The notes under the pieces are model-generated. The model saw nothing but the letters and a program-made list of their open reading frames with translations, was not told the DNA's origin and did no database searches. Of a DNA stretch of 64,000 nt, positions 11,742 through 23,290 are shown one piece after another (positions within the stretch are counted from its first letter, which is position 1; the number at the start of each line of letters is the position of its first letter). The position numbers and the translations under genes are program-made. Origin of the DNA: Saccharum officinarum (lineage: Eukaryota > Streptophyta > Magnoliopsida > Poales > Poaceae); contig CM036231.1 of the NCBI GenBank assembly GCA_020631735.1, positions 1,329,831-1,393,830 of the forward strand. Reading direction: 5' to 3'.

Positions 11742-11974
11742 GGGGGTGTTTAGTTGGGGGTCAAAAGGGTAGAAAATATATTGTCGCACGTTTTAGCTTT
11801 ATTTGGTAAATAGTATCAATCATAGACTACTTTGGTTCGAAAGTTTCGTCTCGTGACTTTTCACCTAACTGTGCAATTAGTTTTTTTTCGTCTACATTTA
11901 ATACTCCATACACTGTGCCGCAAGATTCGTTATTGTAGTTTTTTAGGAAAACTTTTTGGGAACTAAACCAGACC
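11742..11974. mobile_element. Tourist-like MITE in duplication copy 1
   Basis: A 233-bp element with ends GGGGGTGTTTAGTT and AACTAAACCAGACC, flanked by TTA at 11739-11741 and 11975-11977. Its duplicate at 18194-18424 has the left TSD changed to TCA, as expected if it was copied with the segment and then mutated. Confidence 0.8.
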
Positions 11975-12303
11975 TTATCCATACATGGGCAAATGTAGGC
12001 GATCCACAAGCTCCTCTGAATCTTGGGCCTTCGCGTGCTATTCCAAAATCTGGTGTTAACAGGAGAAGCATTAAAAATTGTCAAGATCACAAACTCGTTA
12101 CTTGGTAACACTAATGGAAAAATCAAGATAACTTTTTTTTGCTACAGAGCAAAATATATTACTGGCAGCTCAAATGTATCATCAATGGCTTTCTTCTGAC
12201 AAGCATAGACCGTATCCTTATCATACAACCGTATCATCAGCGATGCCAGTACAAGCATCACGAGCGTTGCAAGCTGCTACTACCAAGTACCAAGTGTAGC
12301 ATG

Positions 12304-13913
12304 TTTTTTTTTTCCGCGAACGGGCACTGCAACACATATTTCATTAAGAGAAAGCAGAGAACATCCAAACAAATAACGAAAGACTGGAAGCTAGGTAACC
12401 AAAGGTTGCCCAGACAAGCAGCGTGTACGAAAAAAAGTAGCGAAAACGAAAACCCAAAGGAAGTCGGCGACAACCGCGGGAGAGACTAATCACATGAACG
12501 AACTGAGCGACGGCAAGCTAGTAAACCCGACCTGCGGCCAAACAGTGGCCTCCTGCAAGATCTGCAAGCACAGCTCGCGAGCGTCTGTGGCTTCATTCCT
12601 GAACGTCCGTGCATTGCGTTCCTTCCAAAGTATCCAGCAGGTTAGCATGACAAGGGAGTCAAAGCCCTTCCTGCTGCCACGCGGCACCATGCGCCTAGCC
12701 CAGGTCGACGTCTCCATGAGTGACCACGGTTGTCAGTCCAAGCCTAGATAGGATCAGGTCCTAAACTTGGCGACTGAAGACACATCCGAGCAGTATATGA
12801 TCCAATGTCTCCGAGGCTTGGAGACACATAATGCAAGTGTCATTGGCCTGCAGCCCAAGTCGCATCCGCCGCTCCGCGGTCTAGCAACGATGGTGTAGAG
12901 CCAACCAGAAGAACCTGACCTTGGCTGTTGGCACCGAATGACGAGGTCGATCCGATGAACATCGCGCCGTAAGCCGACGCCGCGGAGTACTTGTGGTCAA
13001 CGGACCATCGTTAGATGACGGAGTCCGGTACCCCTGGCATGAGCTGGACGTCGTGAAGCCGCTCCCAGAGGTCCAAGTACAGTAAGAAGACCTGAACCGT
13101 TTGTGCCCCAGAGATGTTGGACACCCAGGCGTGGTCAGCCAATCCTGACGCCACCGTCCTTGTTCTTGCCTTCGCCCAGGGGACTAAAGTGAGCACCGCG
13201 GGTGCAATCTGCTCAACACAGCATCCATGAATCCAGGAGTCTTGCCAGTACAACGTTGAGCTCCCGTCTCCGACCACTGTCATGGTTGCTGCACGAATGA
13301 GAGCACGCGTGGCCTTGTCCGACGACGACGGAAGGTCGATCCAAGTTCTATTAGGGTCAACCTTCCGTACCCAATCCCAACGCAGTCTGAGGGCCAGACC
13401 GAACCTTCGCAAGTCAATGATGCCGAGTCCGCCGAGCTCCTTGGGCCTGCAAACTACCTCCCGCGCTAACTGAGGCCGACCTAGACTAGATGAACGATCG
13501 ACGTAGCTTATCGATACGTTCGACAGCCCATGGCAGGCACACGGCAATAGAGAGGTGCACTGGGATGGCCGAGAGGGTCGCCTGCGCCAACGCCACCCTA
13601 CCCGCAATGTTCATGAGATTACCTTTCCAAAGCGGAATACGCGTCGCGACGGCGTCAATGAGGAACTGCTCATAGCTCCGGCGGAGTTTGCGAGTAGAGA
13701 GAGGGATGCCCAGGTACTTGCACGAAAGCCTCGATCGTGCAAGACAGCATGTTCTCAACCAGCTAAAGCTCCTCCTGGGAACAGGCAATCGTGGTGGCGA
13801 CACATTTGTCGAGGTTTGTGTACAAACCCGACGCGTCACCGAAGATCTGCAGGATGGTTTTGATGGCAACGATGTCGTCCATCTTTGGCGCAATGGACAT
13901 GACGACGTCGTCC
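12304..13913 (-). mobile_element. LINE 3' half, duplication copy 1
   Basis: A minus-strand L1-type LINE: poly-A tail (T-run 12304-12313), 3' UTR, then coding pieces such as 'MLTCWILWKERNARTFRNEA' (about 12655-12595) and 'GGLGIIDLRRFGLALRLRWD' (about 13435-13375), characteristic of the LINE segment after the reverse transcriptase. It stops abruptly at 13913 within the catalytic YADD region, where foreign sequence begins. Frameshifts are present; not functional. Confidence 0.85.
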
Positions 13914-16124
13914 TGGGAACAGGCAATCGGGGGGCCTCGAGGCTTTTTGCGGTGAGCAGCGGCGACAAGGTCGTCTGTCAAGGCTTCACGCTTGCCCTGC
14001 TAGTTCTTCTTCTTCTTCTTCTTCTTCCTATTGTTCCTTTTGGCGCCCCGGTTGGAGCCCTCGGGTTCCTTGTCCTTGCGCTTCCCCTTGTCCTGGTCAC
14101 CGCCAAAGATGGTGCCAACTGCCTCCTCGCCGGCGGCGTAGTTGGTGACATGTCCATCAGCTCATTGGCAGTGGAGGGGGTGTTGCGGCCCAACTCCTAG
14201 ACCAGCTCCTTCCAAGTGGTTCCAGAAAGAAAAGCCATGATGACGTCGGAGTCGGTGATGTTGGAAAGCTCGGTGCGTTGTTTGGAGAAACACCGGATAT
14301 AGTCACGAAGGGACTCGCCCGGCTTTTGTTTATAGCTCTTGAGGTCCCAAGAGTTACTGGGCCACACGTAGGTCCCCTTGAAGTTCCCTTTGAACACCCT
14401 CTCCAAGTCGTTCTAGTTGTGGATCTATCGAGGTGGGAGATCCTCGAGCCATGCTCGAGCGGTGTTTGATAGGAACAGGGGAAGCTATCGGATGATGACT
14501 CGGTCAACAGTGGCACCGCCCAACTGACAAGTCAAGCGGAAATCAGCGAGCCAAAGTTCGGGTTTGGTTTCGCCGTTATACTTGGTGAGAGTCGTTGGGG
14601 GCGGAACCGGATCAGAAGTTGGGTCCTACGAATAGCCTTACTGAAGACTCGAGGGCTCGATGGCTCAGGGGATGGACTGTGATCCTCTAAGCTATTGTAA
14701 CACCCATCCTTGTGCTCGTGGTAGCCTCAAGGTGCACCGTCACCGCTTCTACGCTTGCGGCGTTTGTTGATGTCGTCACGGGCGTCTTGAGGCTCACGGT
14801 TGTCGACAACGTGCTCACGGACAGAGGCTATCTTGTTCCCTTGTGGTGTGGGCTCAGGATGAACTGAGGCTTCTTTCTCTTGTCGGGAGGGCTCCACAGG
14901 CTGCTCTGAGGCAAGCCCACGGCACCTTGAGGTGGAACTCTCGGCTTACTGCATAGTCGCAGTCTCGAGGAGACCTCGAATCTCATCGTGGGCCCGACGG
15001 GCCTCGGGTGTAGATGGCTTAGGCATATTGTGGAGGAGCATGGCAGCGGCGATGATGCGACGATTGACGTCGCGAGCTCTCTCTCAAGCTCCTCCGCCAC
15101 GTACGCGCGACGCGTGCTCTCGCTCAAGGGTCTGCTAAAGTAGGCATAGGAGTTCTCGTTCCTCATCGAGCTTGGCCTATAATTCTTGAATCTGCTCAAG
15201 TTGCGCTCCCTGGTCTGCTTCAAGAAGTTGGGCTTTGTCCCACGCACCAGGGAGTATGGCGTGAGATGGTGTGGCGTTTCCCCCTCCGGGGGCCGCCTCT
15301 GCTTCCGAATCTGACGTGATAGCTCTATCAATATGGAAGCACTCGCAGGTCGGATCGTAGCTGTCATCGGTTGAGTCGGAGTCAGGGGCACCAAGTACTA
15401 GTACGATGGATGCATGTGAGGTCGTCGATTTATGGAGTTGTAGTGGCGGGAAGCAATCGCGCGGTGCTCCGTACCAGGGGTCTTCGTAGAGTCCAAGTAC
15501 TCGGAAGCTGGCGTGGATGCCATGAGGTCGAGGGCGGAACGTAGATGGTGCCTAGGGAGTTCCTCGTAAGCGCTCATGTTGGTGCTTATGGAGGAATCAT
15601 ACCCCTGGGCAGCCGTGTTCAGCCCATAGGGGAATGTCCACAGCGGCATTGTCCCCGCCGTCGGGGAAACCGATGCTGATCCGGCTGGAGGCACCGCGCC
15701 GGACGGTGGAATGACTGTGTGCCCTGCCAGCATCCTACCCGCAGCCAAGCTCATCCTATGCAGGTTCTCATTGAGAGACTCTGCGTGGGCATCTGGCTAA
15801 GGGGCGCTGGAACGGGGCACACTGTCACCCTCCATGAGGTGATGGTGGTGGCTACGCTGGGCACGCCGTCGCCTAGCCGCACGAGCTCGGCGAGAACGGT
15901 GGTACCGGCGCAATGCTCCCCCGGCTGGGAGAGCTCGTGGTCATGGTCGGTTGGGTTTCTGGGTGGGAGGAGGACCATGTCATAGCCGTAGCCAAGGGAC
16001 ATGAAGTCCAAACTCCCAAACCAAATCACCGTGGCCAACGGAAGTGGATGTTCAAGGTCAGCCATCCGAAAGAATGGCGGGAAAGCGGTGTTGACACAAA
16101 GCGTCCCCTACCTGACGCGCCAAC
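13914..16124 (-). mobile_element. Tat-like Ty3/gypsy interior fragment: gag region
   Basis: Minus-strand gag of a gypsy element whose 5' LTR is 16125-17215. Coding starts near 16065 (MADLEHPLPLAT…). A retrotransposon gag domain is clear at 14406-14197 ('SLRDYIRCFSKQRTELSNI'). Stops and frame changes occur between 15750 and 14410. An Arg-rich segment over a TTC repeat (14004-14028) lies beyond the gag domain. The PBS-like sequence next to the LTR (complement of 16100-16124, TTGGCGCGTCAGG) is of the type found in this group. Everything past gag (pol, 3' LTR) is missing; the fragment ends at the 13913 breakpoint. Confidence 0.75.
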
Positions 16125-17215
16125 TGTCGGTGTTCGGACCCGGGAGGGTCCTAGACCGACAAGTGAATTTGTGTTGCGTGCTCCCCAATCCAGATGGTGA
16201 TGCAAAGAAAATACACGGGGGGTTATCCTGGTTCGGGCAAAGAAGGTCCTACGTCCAGCGGGGGGGAGAGAGTATTGTATTTTCTTGCACCAAAGTGCTT
16301 GTGTAGGGTTACAAGCTGTTAGAGAGGGAGTCGGTCCTAAGTCTCAAGGAAAGAGTAAACTGGAGTGTTGCTTGAGATGTTGATCTCAGACGCGGAGGAA
16401 AACGTCTATCTTGTTGTTCTCTTCTTTGGAGAACCCTCTGCCCTCTCTTTTATAGAGTCAAGTGGAGGCCGAGGGGTCCCTAAAACCCTAAGGCGGTGCC
16501 TTAGAGGTAAAGGCGCGGTGGGTGGTATAGAGGTTGCTGTAGCAACGTGCATCTGTAAATGACGGCCATCCCTGTGATGTTGGTGACAGGACGGTGAAAG
16601 ACCCGGGGTCCTGTGACGAGCGTGCGATCCCCTGTGGCCAACGTACGGGCGTTGTTCCTTTGTTGACCGACAGTGCTCGAGGCCTGGTCAGGATGTGACT
16701 GAGGGGGGTCGACGAGGAACGGATCATACCGAGCCCTAGAAAATTCGGGTGTGGTGGTTGTCGTCTTGCGCGTCGAGGGGGCATCGATGGAGGAACAGTG
16801 CTCGACGTGGCGTGAATAGTGGCAGCCTTTTTATGACCATCCCGGGATAGGCAGTAAAAAGTAGGATTAGACACGAATGCTACTCCCACGCCGGTGGCAC
16901 TGCAACCATGTTGGTGGGAGTGGTTGCATTAAATGCCTTGTCAGTGAGTAGGTGGATGAGGGGGGTCGACCGGCTCGACCCCTGGTCATGCGAGTCGGAG
17001 ATTTTTTAGGGTCGAGGCTTCCCATCGAGCGGGCTTCGTGCGAGTCGGAACGCAGTCGAGGGTGCCCCGTCTTCATGCGTATGCGGCTCGGCTCGGCGTA
17101 TCCGTGTAGGTAAAGCCTTGATTCAATTTTTTAGGAGGTTTCAGCGCGCGGATTCCTCAGGGGTTCGCTCTTTTTAATCGTTGGTCTTGGGTACCCCTAA
17201 TTCAGGTACCCGACA
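16125..17215 (-). mobile_element. 5' LTR of the truncated Tat-like gypsy element
   Basis: A 1091-bp LTR with TGTCGG…CCGACA ends. It is read on the minus strand: a TATA box (CTATAAAAGAG, about 16446-16456) lies in it and the PBS abuts its minus-strand 3' end at 16124. The plus-strand start (TGTCGGTGTTCGGACC) matches the LTR at 59522-60666, so both belong to one family, though they are clearly diverged. Duplication copy 2 begins 2 bp after its right edge. Confidence 0.85.
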
Positions 17216-17464
17216 ACTGGTAATCTACAAATATGCTTACACCAATGTAGAACCTTGGAACCATGCTATGTGCACCAGATTTAAGACACAAATGGCAGAT
17301 ACGAACAGATCTGATCATCAAAATAGGGATGAACATGATAGAGCAGCAAGACGATAGATTCAAAAGGATATAAACCGATCGCATCTTAAAACCGGTGGAT
17401 AAGGGTAGTAAAAATTGATAATCATGACTAGTACCTAATCTAGCAAGTGGTCTAAAGATGCAGC

Positions 17465-17744
17465 TATTGAGTTGCATGCACCGACCAGTTCAACCCAAAA
17501 GCTTAAGCTGATGGGGAGAGGCGGGCAATTCACTTATATTCTAACACTCCCCCTCACGTGGAGGCTCCCTCAGGCCTCAGACGTGGAATAGGAGCGAGCA
17601 ACAATTATTTTATTTAATTGCGCTAACTAGGATTCGAACTCGAGACCTCTGGCTCTGATACCATATTGAGTTGCATGCACCGATCAGTTCAACCGAAAAG
17701 CTTAAGTTGATGGGAGAGGAGGGCAATTCACTTATATTCTAACA
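17465..17744 (-). mobile_element. SMART/TRIM miniature LTR retrotransposon, complete
   Basis: A 280-bp element with two near-identical 81-82 bp LTRs (17465-17546 and 17664-17744). On the minus strand the 5' LTR is followed directly by a primer-binding site TGGTATCAGAGC (complement of 17652-17663, initiator Met tRNA type). A purine tract (complement of 'ctccccctcacg', from 17547) precedes the 3' LTR. The TSD is GCAGC at 17460-17464 and 17745-17749; copy 1 has a single GCAGC here. Size, LTR length and sequence ('agttgcatgcaccga', 'cttatattctaac') fit the SMART family of grasses. No coding capacity; it must borrow enzymes from an autonomous element. Confidence 0.95.
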
Positions 17745-18193
17745 GCAGCCTTGTTAAATGAGATTTCAAACGATAACTAGCTAACACCAACCAAGTAAGA
17801 GATCGAACGATGCAACCTTACAAGATTAATACTAACCGTGATGGTACTTGCTAGCAAACCGGAGATTGAAACCGATGCAGTCCTGCTCACCGAATAACTC
17901 GCCGAGATTTACTCTACTTCTGCTCCTAATGCAATGGCACAGGGGCCGAAAAAGATAATTGTTGTACTGATGGTGTTTTTTTTCTTTACAGTACCCTGGG
18001 CTTATGTTTATACCCTAGGCCTAAACACGTGTCTTGGTCGAATAAAACTATTACAATGCTCGGAAAATAATAACAAAAATATCCATATTGGGATAGCTTG
18101 GACTTCGCGCTTTGCTTTTTGATGAAGTCCAACACTTTCAAGCCTTTGTCGATGCCAATCACGTCAAGGATCAAAGAGCCGATTTGGATCTCA

Positions 18194-18424
18194 GGGGGTG
18201 TTTAGTTGGGGGTGAAAAGGGTGAAAATATACCGTAGCACGTTTTTGGCTTTATTTGGTAAATAGTATCTAATCACGAACTACTTTGGTTTGAAAGTTTC
18301 GTCTCGCGACTTTCCACCCAACTATGCAATTAGTTTTTTTTTCTACATTTAATACTCCATGCATGCGCCGTAAGATTCGTTATTGTAGTTTTTTAGGAAA
18401 ACTTTTTGGGAACTAAAGCAGACC
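18194..18424. mobile_element. Tourist-like MITE in duplication copy 2
   Basis: Duplicate of the 11742-11974 element with small differences; flanks are TCA (18191-18193) and TTA (18425-18427). Confidence 0.8.
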
Positions 18425-18664
18425 TTATCCATACATGGGCAAATGCAGGCGATCCACAAGCTCCTCTGAATCTTGGGCCTTCGCGTGCTATTCCAAAATC
18501 TGGTGTTAACAGGAGAAGCATTAAAAATTGTCAAGATCACAAACTCGTTACTTGGTAACACTAATGGAAAAATCAAGATAACTTCTTTTTTTTTTTGCTA
18601 GAGAGCAAAATATATTACTGGCAGCTCAAATGTATCATCAATGGCTTTCTTCTGACAAGCATAG

Positions 18665-21180
18665 TGTTTGACGAGATTTTGTACAACATTTTTCTCATTT
18701 TGTATGTATACTCGTTGTACAAAATTCACAAGCTGAGGGCTAATATAAAGATGTGAATACTTGTGTTTTCAATTCAGTTAGCTTAGCTGACAGCCAGCAT
18801 GTGCATGGCGTCCACGAATATAGGAGTGCGAACACATATATGTGTATTCACTCATGTTCGCGCGCATACGGAGGATCACTGAGCAGGTCTTGATTCAAGA
18901 CGTCCATGTACTCCCTCCAAGTTGCATAAGAAGTGCGGCGCATACAGCCGCCTCATGGGCAATCTCATGCTGAGCCATGCAAGAACGAAGAAGCTAGCAT
19001 GTTATACGAGTATGATGATATAGCCCCATGCATGCACGTAAGCGTGGCAAACAAAAGAAGCTAACAGACGTAGCCACGTACGTGCGCTTGTATAAGAGCT
19101 GGACCGGCTTACGTCAATTGAGCCTGCGAGACAGCCAGCCCGACGAGGTCCTGAACCTTGGCCAGATATACGCGCGGCGGGCAGGTTAATGACTTATCAA
19201 CGGGGAGGCTTTATCCCTTCATCATCCCAGGCCCATGCGTCAAGGAACAAGATACATCCACGAACTCATCCAGGAAAGCTTCTAGAGGGATTACCACGTG
19301 AAGATAATTATTCCAGATGAATAAATCACGTGGTCTTATTTTGTTTTGGCAAGCAAAAGGCCTAGGCCCGGATATCTCTCGCGCGCGAACTGATTTTAGG
19401 CGGCGCATGCGTGCGGCCAGGAGGCCTCGCTGCTACCCTAGCGACAGCCTATATAAAGCAGCCCCTTGACCCTCATTAGAAGGCTAATGACGCCCGGCCA
19501 GAGGCTCGGAGCGGATCGACGGGAACGAAATCCAGGTCCGGCCGCCGGAGATGATGACCAGGGAGACCGCCTCAAGACGGCCCCGACGTACGGCGCCATC
19601 CATCCAGATGATCCGCCGGAGGCAGCCTTAACAGGCGCCACGCAACGACGGCATCCAGGAAGCCACAACCACCGCCAGGTGCCATGATCTGGCCCCGACG
19701 TACGGCGCCATCCATCCAGATGATCCGCCGGAGGCAGCCTTAACAGGCGCCACGCAACGACGGCATCCAGGAAGCCACAACCACCGCCAGGTGCCATGAT
19801 CTGGCGGAAGGCAGAGGTACCCTGGTATGCGCCGCCGGCCAGAGGAAGCTGACCGCCGCTACGGCGCGGCGAACGACGCTCGGCTGATTGGATCAGCGCC
19901 AAGATGATCACGAAGGCATGTATGCACCGCTGGCCGGAGGCTGCACTTCTGTTGCGCCAACACGGAGGGTCAGGGGGCCAACTCTGCTGCCACGAGAGGA
20001 CCCAGCCCCATCTACGCCGACGCCATGGAACAGGGAGACGCCAGCAGCCAATTCCATCCAGATGAGATCGCAGCCGCCACCAGGGCGCCATTCATCGCCA
20101 CGGCGCCGGCCACACCTCCATCAGGAGCTTTCATCGCCAGCGGCTGCACACAATACCCAGAGTGATGGAGACGTCCAGGCCGCTGAGTCAACTTGGCGCC
20201 CACTTCGCCAGCACTGGCTCTGCGTCTCGTTCACGATGAATAACTCCTAGCCGGGTGAGACGCATCCTGGTGGAGAAGCACACGCGTTGCTACACTTTGA
20301 GACGAACAGGAGTCTCCACTCCACACCGAGGAGAGACGTCGCTGAAGACGTGATACTCGGAGGCACTCTATCTAGGATGAATCGTGCCAGCCGTGATCAG
20401 TTAGTCAGCGGCAGCAGAAGATTTAATTAACCTCTCTAGATCTGTGTTCTATCCAACATGCAGTTGAGAGGAGGTGAGGCGCGGCGCTCCACCTGCTACT
20501 ACGTACCACTACCACGCTACGCACGACAACAACGAGACGGATGGTGCGGCAGCGACTCCATCGACCACGACAACACGAGTGCACCACGACGCAAGTCTTC
20601 ATCAAGCTACTACAGCTTCAACAACTCCACGCGATCAAGTTTCACAAAGTACCACGACAACGTTGCCAAGGAAGTCCGAAGCAGTCCGAGCTACACCAAC
20701 CATGCAAGTGCTACTACCACAACACTATATGCCGTTCGACACCGATGAGGCGAACGACACAGGCGGCATGATTCATATTCCAGTCATGTTACACTGGCTC
20801 ATGGACCGACGAGGCTAGACATGCCGACGCCACCCACATCTACACCAACACACAAGCATGGAGACGTGAAGCGAAGATCGAAGACGACGACCAACGTGGC
20901 TTAATCGGAGGTGCTACGTGAGCTTGACTCACAGGGGTAATTAACTGGGAGCTTTCCGAGGCCCTAGGAACCATGAAGACTACGTCGCCTAAGTTAGATC
21001 GCTGCCAGCAGGCTATGGAGCGCGCATTTGTATAAGGGAACCTCTGTTTGTATTTTCTATAAATATGAATAAATTCAGTGTTCTCTTCTCTTTGTTTATT
21101 TTGTGTACTTTAGTACACTGGCACGCCCGCGTATTTATTTTCTTTGTGGCAGAGAAATATGGTATTTTTCTGTCCAAACA
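18665..21180. mobile_element. 2.5 kb LTR-type insertion, probable solo LTR
   Basis: A 2516-bp insertion with TGTTTG…CAAACA ends and a perfect 5-bp TSD CATAG (18660-18664 and 21181-21185). The uninterrupted site is seen in copy 1 ('caagcatagaccg'). TG…CA ends and a 5-bp TSD define LTR-retrotransposon DNA. I found no second LTR, PBS or pol domain inside, so a solo LTR left by recombination is most likely; a non-autonomous element is the alternative. A TATA-like CTATATAAAG lies at about 19450 and a 'tataaatatgaataaa' tract at about 21059. The long minus-strand ORF inside has no recognisable domain. Confidence 0.85.
19580..19803. repeat. 112-bp tandem duplication inside the LTR insertion
   Basis: Two adjacent, essentially identical 112-bp units, each beginning 'gccccgacgtacggcgcc' (19580-19691 and 19692-19803). 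The near identity implies a recent duplication or an assembly artefact. Confidence 0.95.
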
Positions 21181-22178
21181 CATAGACCGTATCCTTATCA
21201 TACACTGTATCATCAGCGATGCCAGTACAAGCATCACGAGCGTTGCAAGCTGCTACTACCAAGTACCAAGTGTAGCATGTTTTTTTTTCGCGAACGTGCA
21301 CTGCAACACATATTTCATTAAAGAGAAAGCAGAGAACATCCAAACAAATAACGAAAGACTGGAAGCTAGGTAACCAAAGGTTGCCCAGACAAGCAGCGTG
21401 AACGAAAAAAAGTAGTGAAAACGAAAACCCAAAGGAAGTCGGTGACAACCGCGCGAGAGACTAATCACATGAACGAACTGAGCGACGACAAGCTAGTAAA
21501 CCCGACCAGTGGCCAAACAGTGGCCTCCTGCAAGATCTACAAGCACAGCTCGTGAGTGTCTATGGCTTCATTCCTGAACGTCCGTGCATTGCGTTCCTTC
21601 CAAAGCATCCAGCAAGTTAGCATGACAAGGGAGTCAAAGCCCTTCCTGCTACCACGCGGCACCATGCGCCTAGCCCAGGTCGACGTCTCCATGAGTGACC
21701 ACGGTTGTCAGTCCAAGCCTAGACAGGATCAGGTCCCAAACTTGGCGACTAAAGACACATCCGAGCAGTATATGATCCAATGTCTTCGAGGCTTGGAGAC
21801 ACATAATGCAAGTGTCATTGGCCTGCAGCCCATGTCGCATCCGCCGGCTCCGCGGTCTGGCAACGATGGTGTAGAGCCAACCAGAAGAAGAACCTGACCT
21901 TGGCTGGTGCACGCGTCTCCCAAATCAACTTGGCACCGAATGGCGAGGTCGATCCGATGAACATCACGCCGTAAGCCGACGCCGCGGAGTACTTGTGGTC
22001 AACGGACCATTGTTAGATGACGGAGTCCGGTACCGCTGGCATGAGCTGGACGTCGTGAAGCCGCTCCCAGAGGTCCAAGTACAGTAAGAAGACCTGAACC
22101 GTTTGTGCCCCAGAGATGTCGGACACCCAGGCGTGATCAGCCAATCCTGACACCACCGTCCTTGTTCTTGCCTTCGCC

Positions 22179-23290
22179 CAGGGCCGTCCCGGGAAAATTA
22201 GAGGCCCTGTACGATACTAAGAAATGAGGCCTATTAGCCTAGAAAAAAAACTAAATATACGATATTATAAAGCATGCAGTATGTTGCAATAAAATATATA
22301 TCAAGATTCAAGAATGATACCTATATTACATAATCTTTACTTGAATAACATCATTCTTTTAGTGTTCTTTGAAATGAAGTCTTCAATAATATGCTCATAA
22401 TCAATCTTCTCCAACAGTTCACCTTCAAGTGCTATTATAGCCAAATCATTAAGTCTTTCTTGTGTCATTGTAGAACGCAAATAAGTCTTCAATAGCTTTA
22501 ACTTAGAAAAGCTTCGCTCTTCAATCGCCTGCCCCTCCTCAAGCAGGACCCCTGCCTCAAGTGTTGGATTATCAGACGACACTTGTGACTGTTTTGTAAC
22601 AAATCTATCCATAGCTCCTTGCTGAGATTGGACTAATTCCTCTATTCTTTGTTTCTTCTTACGCTTTTGAAAACCTGATTCAAATTTTCTAGAACGATTT
22701 GTAGAAGACATGGCTTCAATCTTTGAATGCTATTCCAGTAGGTGTCTAGATCAAAAGATAAAAAAAAAACAAAATTTAGAGATCGATTAACTACTTATTA
22801 TTGTTCGCGGCTACCAGTGAATGAATTGAAAAATAAATATGAATGATTTATATTACCTTCAGGGCCTTAGCGCCTGCCGCCTCGCTCTCGCTGTTGCGGT
22901 TGCAGCTAGATCATCACGGCTCACGCCCTGTCCCTCGCGAAACGCTGCCGGCGGCCGGTACGGCGTCAGGCGATGGCGGCGACACGAGACGAGACGTCGA
23001 GAGGTAGTACGTGAGACCTAAGATTTGCGATCTGATTCAGTTGGGGAATTGGGATCGGCAACATTGCCAACTGAACAGCGGCCGGGCAACAAGCCATTGT
23101 TTATTGGGCTTTGGTCAATTGTTGTACACGTCGCTTTGCTAATGGGCCAAAGGCCAAAGCTACTGCTGTACGTTCTTATTTACCAAGCAATACATATATA
23201 CGTATATATACTCTATATATATTTGGAGGCCCCTGAAAAGTGGAGGCCCTGTACCGTCGCACACGTTGCACGTGCCAAGGGACGGCCCTG
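22179..23290 (-). mobile_element. hAT deletion derivative with TTF/ZMYM-type transposase remnant
   Basis: An insertion of about 1.1 kb with inverted ends CAGGGCCGTCCC and GGGACGGCCCTG and an 8-bp TSD CTTCGCCC (22172-22179, sharing its last base with the element end, and 23291-23298). Copy 1 shows the empty site at about 13175. It retains a 124-residue ORF (22711-22337, minus) that joins the start and the end of a hAT transposase. The family is the same as 10512-10966 by its terminal sequence. Confidence 0.92.
22337..22711 (-). CDS. Internally deleted hAT transposase, N-terminus fused to dimerisation domain
   Basis: An open frame of 124 residues. Residues 1-47 (MSSTNRSRKFESG…) are a basic N-terminus resembling plant ZMYM/TTF-type hAT transposases ('QKRKKKQRIEELVQSQQGAM'), possibly a nuclear localisation signal. 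Residues about 68-124 ('RSFSKLKLLKTYLRSTMTQE', 'LNDLAIIALE') are the C-terminal hAT dimerisation motif. The zinc finger and the whole catalytic core are absent, so it cannot transpose DNA. It is uninterrupted despite the deletion. Expression is unknown; a dominant-negative dimerisation partner is a possible but untested role. Confidence 0.75.
   Translation of the reverse strand: MSSTNRSRKFESGFQKRKKKQRIEELVQSQQGAMDRFVTKQSQVSSDNPTLEAGVLLEEGQAIEERSFSKLKLLKTYLRSTMTQERLNDLAIIALEGELLEKIDYEHIIEDFISKNTKRMMLFK

Larger units (their letters stand above)
10995..13913. repeat. Segmental duplication, copy 1
   Basis: From 'tggtaatctac' at 10995 to 'gacgacgtcgtcc' at 13913 this tract is collinear with 17218-24034 in the same orientation, with only scattered substitutions and small indels. 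It includes a MITE (11742-11974), an unrecognised coding-like segment (11978-12125) and a minus-strand LINE. Copy 1 lacks the three large insertions of copy 2 and shows their empty target sites (about 11233, 12198 and 13175). It retains about 47 bp near 11680-11730 that copy 2 lost. Confidence 0.95.

Noticed and set aside
17652..17663. tRNA gene suggested by a sequence complementary to Met tRNA
   Set aside because: Only 12 bases match; it is the primer-binding site of the SMART element.
19438..20091. 217-codon minus-strand ORF
   Set aside because: Inside the LTR insertion and built partly from the 112-bp tandem repeat; Arg/Pro/Gly-rich with no domain.
22180..23290. Independent host gene from the 124-residue ORF
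   Set aside because: Exact TSDs, inverted ends and transposase similarity show it belongs to a hAT element.
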